64,000 nt of DNA from an uncultured Microbacterium sp. GTDB taxonomy: Bacteria > Actinomycetota > Actinomycetes > Actinomycetales > Microbacteriaceae. The position numbers and the translations under genes were made by a program. Under the pieces are notes generated by a model that made no database searches, had not been told where the DNA came from, and saw only the letters and a program-made list of their open reading frames with translations. This document shows, one piece after another, positions 60,863-64,000 of the stretch. Location of the stretch: the NCBI RefSeq assembly GCF_937927635.1, contig NZ_CALBRW010000020.1, positions 62,001-126,000 on the forward strand, given 5' to 3'. Each line of letters begins with the position of its first letter. Position 1 is the stretch's first letter.

Positions 60863-62681
60863 CGGCGACCAGCCCCTCACCAGGGCCGAGCTGCGCGCCC
60901 GACGTGCCGCCGAGGCCGCTCGCACCGCCCAGGACCCTCACGCCGCCCAGGAACCCGGTGACACTCTGGGGGCCGACACGCCAGATGTCGGCCCGATCCG
61001 GGGGATTCGTCCGCAATCTGGCGTGTCGGCCCCCGATCTGGAACCTCCGTCCCCCGAAGCACCGTCCCTCCGGCATCCGCGTCCGGCGATACCGGCTCCG
61101 ACCTCGCCCATCACCACCGGACTCGTGGTCCCGTCCCCGCCCTACCGCCGTTCGTCGGAGACCGAGGATGCCGTCGGTCCGGCGCGCACCACGCCGGCGC
61201 CCGACCGCACGGCCGACCACGCCCAGGCCGGCGACCGCACGGCCGAACACGCCGCGGCGCCCGATGGCACGTCCGACCACGCCCACGGCCCGCGCCGGCC
61301 CGCGGACCCGCGCGGCCACCGCTTCACGATCACGCTCCTGTCCGTGCTCGGCGTGCTCGCCCTCGTGGCGGCAGGACTCGGCGTGGTGAGCCTCACGCAG
61401 GGGCCGCGCATCAGCCAGGCATCCGTGAACACCGAGCAGGCCATCCAGACCTCCGGCAGCCGCCTCACCCTCACGCTCAGCAGGCGCGTGGACGCGATCG
61501 ACGCGAAGCAGGTCAGCATCACCCCGGGCGTGCCGTTCACGGTCGACGCGGCGGGCCGCAGCCTCGGCATCCGCTTCACGAATGCGCTGGACGACGCGAC
61601 GAACTACACCGTCAGGATCACCGGCGTCGTCGCGGCGGACGGTGGTCCCGCAGCCGACCTGAAGACGTCGTTCACCACGCCGGCCTCCCGCATCCTGCTG
61701 CTGCAGCGCGGGCCGGGCGCGAAGAAGGACACCATCTTCACGACCGACCTCACCGGAAAACGGGCGACGCCGGTGTTCCAGCACGCGCGCATCGACGACT
61801 ACCGGGTCACGGCCGACAGGATCGTCGTGGCTGTCGAGGAGAAGAGCGGATCGCGGCTGATCGTGATGAACCGCGACGGCTCAGGCCAGCGCGACCTGAA
61901 GCTGCCCGGGGTGGGCTACGTCTCCTCGGTGCAGCTCTCCGACCGGGGCGGGTACGTCGGCTACAGCTACTCCGATCGCGATCTCACCGAGACGTCGGGG
62001 CGTGCGAGCGTGCTGGTCACGCAGCCGCTGGACGGCAAGGGCAAGCCCCGCATCGTGCAGGTCGGCGGCAAGGACGCCGGCATCACGGAGTGGCAGTTCG
62101 TGCCGGACTCCTCGTCACTGCTGTTCGTCGACTTCGACGGCGCGCTCGGCCTGCAGGATGCCGCCGCGTCGCCCGACCTGAAGTCCATGGGCACCGCCGC
62201 CGGCATCCTCGGCATCAGCAGGGGCACGCATACGGCCGTGATCCAGCGCACGGACGGCACCGACGTGCAGCTCGATCTCACCGACGGCAAGGAGTCGCCT
62301 CTGCCGGCATCCGATCCCGACTACGGCGACGCCGACGAGATCATCCCCTTCCCCGGCGGCACCCTGCGGCACGTCACCCAGCGCGATGCGACCGGGATGC
62401 CCACCGGACAGGCCATCGTGCGCGTGGACGACAAGGGTGCAGCGACGGTCGTGACCGAGGTGAGCGGAACGGATGCCATCCAGCAGACCTGCGTGTCGCC
62501 GAGCGGCCAGTACGCGGCGGTCGTGATCGCCCCCGACCTGCCGAACAACCCCTATGACGACCTGCTGCTGCCGCTGCCGACCACGCTGCACACGCAGCTG
62601 TTCGACCTCAGCGGCAAGAAGGAGCTGCCCACCCTGAGCGGCTTCGACATCTCATGGTGCGGGCAGGCGCCGCAGCCGTGA
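60852..62681 (+). CDS. Membrane-anchored protein with Ig-like and propeller-like ectodomain
   Basis: 609 aa. Residues 1-155 are disordered and cytoplasmic, with a short imperfect repeat (RTADHAQAGD, RTAEHAAAPD, GTSDHA); one helix follows (ITLLSVLGVLALVAAGLGVVSL, about 158-179). Outside, an Ig-like domain (LTLTLSRRVDAIDAKQVSI, about 195-275) is followed by TolB/WD-like strands (SRLIVMNRDGSGQRDLKLPG) to the end. Start overlaps the previous gene by 11 bp. The N-terminal region contains palindrome E in frame. Function unknown; cell-envelope sensor or scaffold possible. Confidence 0.75.
   Translation: MSTDGDQPLTRAELRARRAAEAARTAQDPHAAQEPGDTLGADTPDVGPIRGIRPQSGVSAPDLEPPSPEAPSLRHPRPAIPAPTSPITTGLVVPSPPYRRSSETEDAVGPARTTPAPDRTADHAQAGDRTAEHAAAPDGTSDHAHGPRRPADPRGHRFTITLLSVLGVLALVAAGLGVVSLTQGPRISQASVNTEQAIQTSGSRLTLTLSRRVDAIDAKQVSITPGVPFTVDAAGRSLGIRFTNALDDATNYTVRITGVVAADGGPAADLKTSFTTPASRILLLQRGPGAKKDTIFTTDLTGKRATPVFQHARIDDYRVTADRIVVAVEEKSGSRLIVMNRDGSGQRDLKLPGVGYVSSVQLSDRGGYVGYSYSDRDLTETSGRASVLVTQPLDGKGKPRIVQVGGKDAGITEWQFVPDSSSLLFVDFDGALGLQDAAASPDLKSMGTAAGILGISRGTHTAVIQRTDGTDVQLDLTDGKESPLPASDPDYGDADEIIPFPGGTLRHVTQRDATGMPTGQAIVRVDDKGAATVVTEVSGTDAIQQTCVSPSGQYAAVVIAPDLPNNPYDDLLLPLPTTLHTQLFDLSGKKELPTLSGFDISWCGQAPQP
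60968..61034. repeat. Interrupted palindrome E, 67 bp, inside a coding sequence
   Basis: Arms GGGGGCCGACACGCCAGAT (60968-60986) and perfect complement (61016-61034); the 29-base centre is also partly symmetric. It encodes about residues 40-61 of the disordered N-terminal region, where insertions are tolerated. Confidence 0.78.
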
Positions 62682-62697
62682 GCACGAAGGAGTGGAG

Positions 62698-63387
62698 ATG
62701 ACGCGTTTCGCCGAGCGGGATGATCTGCTGGGGCTGCCCGTGGACGTGGCGCCGCACCTGCTGGGTGCGCAGCTGATCACCGTCGTCGACGGGGTGGAGA
62801 CCCGGCTGCGGATCACCGAGGTCGAGGCGTACCACGGCAAGGGCACCGGGCCGGTTCCCGATCCCGGGTCGCACGCCCGGATGGGGTACACCGCGCGCAA
62901 CGCCACCATGTGGGGCGAGTCCGGGCATCTGTACGTGTACCTCAGCCACGGCATCCACTCCTGCATCAACGTCGTCTGCGGCCCGGCGGGCGAGGCCGGC
63001 GGAGTGCTGCTGCGCGCCGGCGAGGTCGTGATGGGAGCGGATGCTGCCGCCGAGCGCCGCGGTGTGCCCACACCGCTCGGCCGCACGGCCCTGAGGGACC
63101 TCGCCCGCGGGCCGGGTCGACTGGCCAAGGCCATGGGCGTGCGGCACGCCCTGCACGACGGCATCGACATCGCGTCGGGGACCGAGATGAACGGCGCCAC
63201 GGCGCGGCTGCTGCTGGCCGACGAGCTCGCGGACGTCTCCGCCGGCCCTCGCGTGGGCATCGCCGGCACCGCGGGCACCATGGCGTTCCCGTGGCGGTTC
63301 TGGATCACGGGCGACCCCACGGTGTCGCCGTTCCGCTGGGGGCGCGGCGCGGCCGACGCCGCTGCCGCGCTTCAGCAGGCTCAGTGA
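62698..63387 (+). CDS. DNA-3-methyladenine glycosylase (AAG/Mpg family)
   Basis: 229 aa base-excision repair enzyme removing alkylated purines. Conserved order: LLGAQLITVVDG, RITEVEAYHG with the catalytic Glu (about 42), ARNATMWGESGHLYVYLSHGIHSCINVVC, VLLRAGEV, and the late GPGRLAKAMG. ATG at 62698 follows AAGGAG; a GTG two codons earlier is less well spaced. Usual length for the family. 16 bases after the previous stop, so possibly co-transcribed. Confidence 0.93.
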   Translation: MTRFAERDDLLGLPVDVAPHLLGAQLITVVDGVETRLRITEVEAYHGKGTGPVPDPGSHARMGYTARNATMWGESGHLYVYLSHGIHSCINVVCGPAGEAGGVLLRAGEVVMGADAAAERRGVPTPLGRTALRDLARGPGRLAKAMGVRHALHDGIDIASGTEMNGATARLLLADELADVSAGPRVGIAGTAGTMAFPWRFWITGDPTVSPFRWGRGAADAAAALQQAQ

Positions 63388-63441
63388 CCCGGAGAAGGCG
63401 CGCTCGCTGACCCGGGGGCAGTAGGCCCGTCGCTCGAGTAG

Positions 63442-64000
63442 TCAGGCGTCCTGCGCGGGAGTGCAGCCGCAGGACTCGCGGATGCGGAGACGGGTCGGAT
63501 ACGCGCGATGCTCTCGCACGGCATCCGGGTCCATCAGCAGCTGCACGGCCGTCCTGGCCATCCGCTCCATCGGCTGCACGGCGGTGGTCAGCCGGGGCCA
63601 CACGAAGTCCGCGACCACCGTGCCGTCGAACGACGCGATGGCGATGTCGTCTGGCACCCGCACTCCGTGTGCGCCGAACGCGGCCAGCATCCCGATCGCG
63701 ATCTGATCGGATGCCGCCAGCACGGCGCGCGGCCGCGTCGGCCTGCGGAGCAGCTGGAGCGCGGAGTCGTAGCCGCCCCGGTAGCTGAATGGCGCGTGCA
63801 TGAGGGCGCCCGGAGGCAGCTGCGCGGCGGAGAGGGCCTCGCGCCAGCCGCGCTCGCGCTCGTCGTAGCGCGCGGCGCTGCCGACGAACGCGATGTTCCG
63901 GTATCCATGCTGGATCAGGTGCTCGACGGCTTCGCGTGCTCCGCGCGCGAAGTCCACGCCCACGCTGTGCAGCCCGTCGGTCTCGCCGAACTGGCCTATG
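63442..64000 (-). CDS. LacI-family transcriptional regulator, N-terminus outside window
   Basis: At least 186 residues of the periplasmic-binding-like effector domain; the frame is open to the window end, and the helix-turn-helix lies beyond it. VGVDFARGAREAVEHLIQHGYRNIAFVG, AVLAASDQIAIGMLAAFGAHG, VPDDIAIASFDGT and RLTTAVQPMERMARTAVQLL follow the LacI/GalR pattern exactly. C-terminus ends RESCGCTPAQDA with two Cys. It likely controls a sugar locus beyond 64000. Confidence 0.92.
   Translation of the reverse strand, partial: IGQFGETDGLHSVGVDFARGAREAVEHLIQHGYRNIAFVGSAARYDERERGWREALSAAQLPPGALMHAPFSYRGGYDSALQLLRRPTRPRAVLAASDQIAIGMLAAFGAHGVRVPDDIAIASFDGTVVADFVWPRLTTAVQPMERMARTAVQLLMDPDAVREHRAYPTRLRIRESCGCTPAQDA

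Overview
The window looks like chromosome from a high-GC Gram-positive actinobacterium, most likely Microbacteriaceae (Microbacterium-like). The reasons are the very high GC content, frequent GTG starts, ATGA/GTGA-coupled gene pairs, Tat/lipobox signals, a DivIVA-type coiled-coil protein, a Zur-type Fur protein, and a strong preference for the word GGATGC/GCATCC inside genes. No rRNA, tRNA, CRISPR array, transposase or prophage was seen. Taxonomy is inferred from style and family content, not from a marker gene.

Layout. 1-3954: copper-type P1B ATPase (5' end outside the window, with a very His-rich N-terminal region) and a Tat/lipoprotein multicopper oxidase. 4183-6163: methyltransferase, cupredoxin lipoprotein, histidine phosphatase. 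6219-8704: a deletion scar joins the 5' ends of a divergent TetR regulator and a flavin monooxygenase, followed by an intact SDR. 8779-11955: an electrophile/aromatic-response operon (CatE/MhqO-like dioxygenase, esterase-like hydrolase, luciferase-like oxidoreductase) convergent with a MarR regulator; the same 18-bp operator lies before both units. 12030-25032: DnaJ-like protein, hydrolase, MATE and MFS exporters, alcohol dehydrogenase, acyl-CoA synthetase, EamA transporter, XRE regulator, small membrane proteins and a PQQ-type sugar dehydrogenase lipoprotein. 25283-27207: purB (apparent CTG start) coupled to a low-molecular-weight phosphatase. 27321-28924: a helical small protein coupled to a possible type VII-like hydrolase. 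28958-31679: holin-like membrane protein and two PLP aminotransferases. 31702-32819: small island with a ribbon-helix-helix protein and two unknown proteins. 32912-36482: branched-chain-type 2-oxoacid dehydrogenase E1alpha, E1beta and E2.

36539-46922 is the most unusual region. It is a compact ten-gene minus-strand operon, divergent from an IclR regulator. It encodes a complete quaternary-ammonium-type ABC importer, then a 3-hydroxyisobutyrate-dehydrogenase-like enzyme, an aldehyde dehydrogenase, an SDR, an FAD oxidase of the alkyl-DHAP-synthase type, an FGGY kinase and a formaldehyde-activating-enzyme (Fae) homologue. I do not recognise this as a described pathway. 47797-53943 is a ROK-regulated ABC importer plus GH13 alpha-glucosidase. 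54031-60862 holds zinc homeostasis: Zur box, ZnuABC-type transporter, Zur, and a YcgR/YcgQ-type permease pair, with a DivIVA-like gene between. 60852-64000: a membrane-anchored propeller-like protein, 3-methyladenine DNA glycosylase, and a LacI regulator cut by the window end.

A recurring non-coding theme is a set of interrupted palindromes of about 57-87 bp with perfect outer arms of 14-19/20 bp (20068, 35029, 53961, 56737, and 60968 inside a coding sequence), plus complex repeat clusters at 25065-25260 and 58321-58477. Their sequences are unrelated but their architecture is alike.
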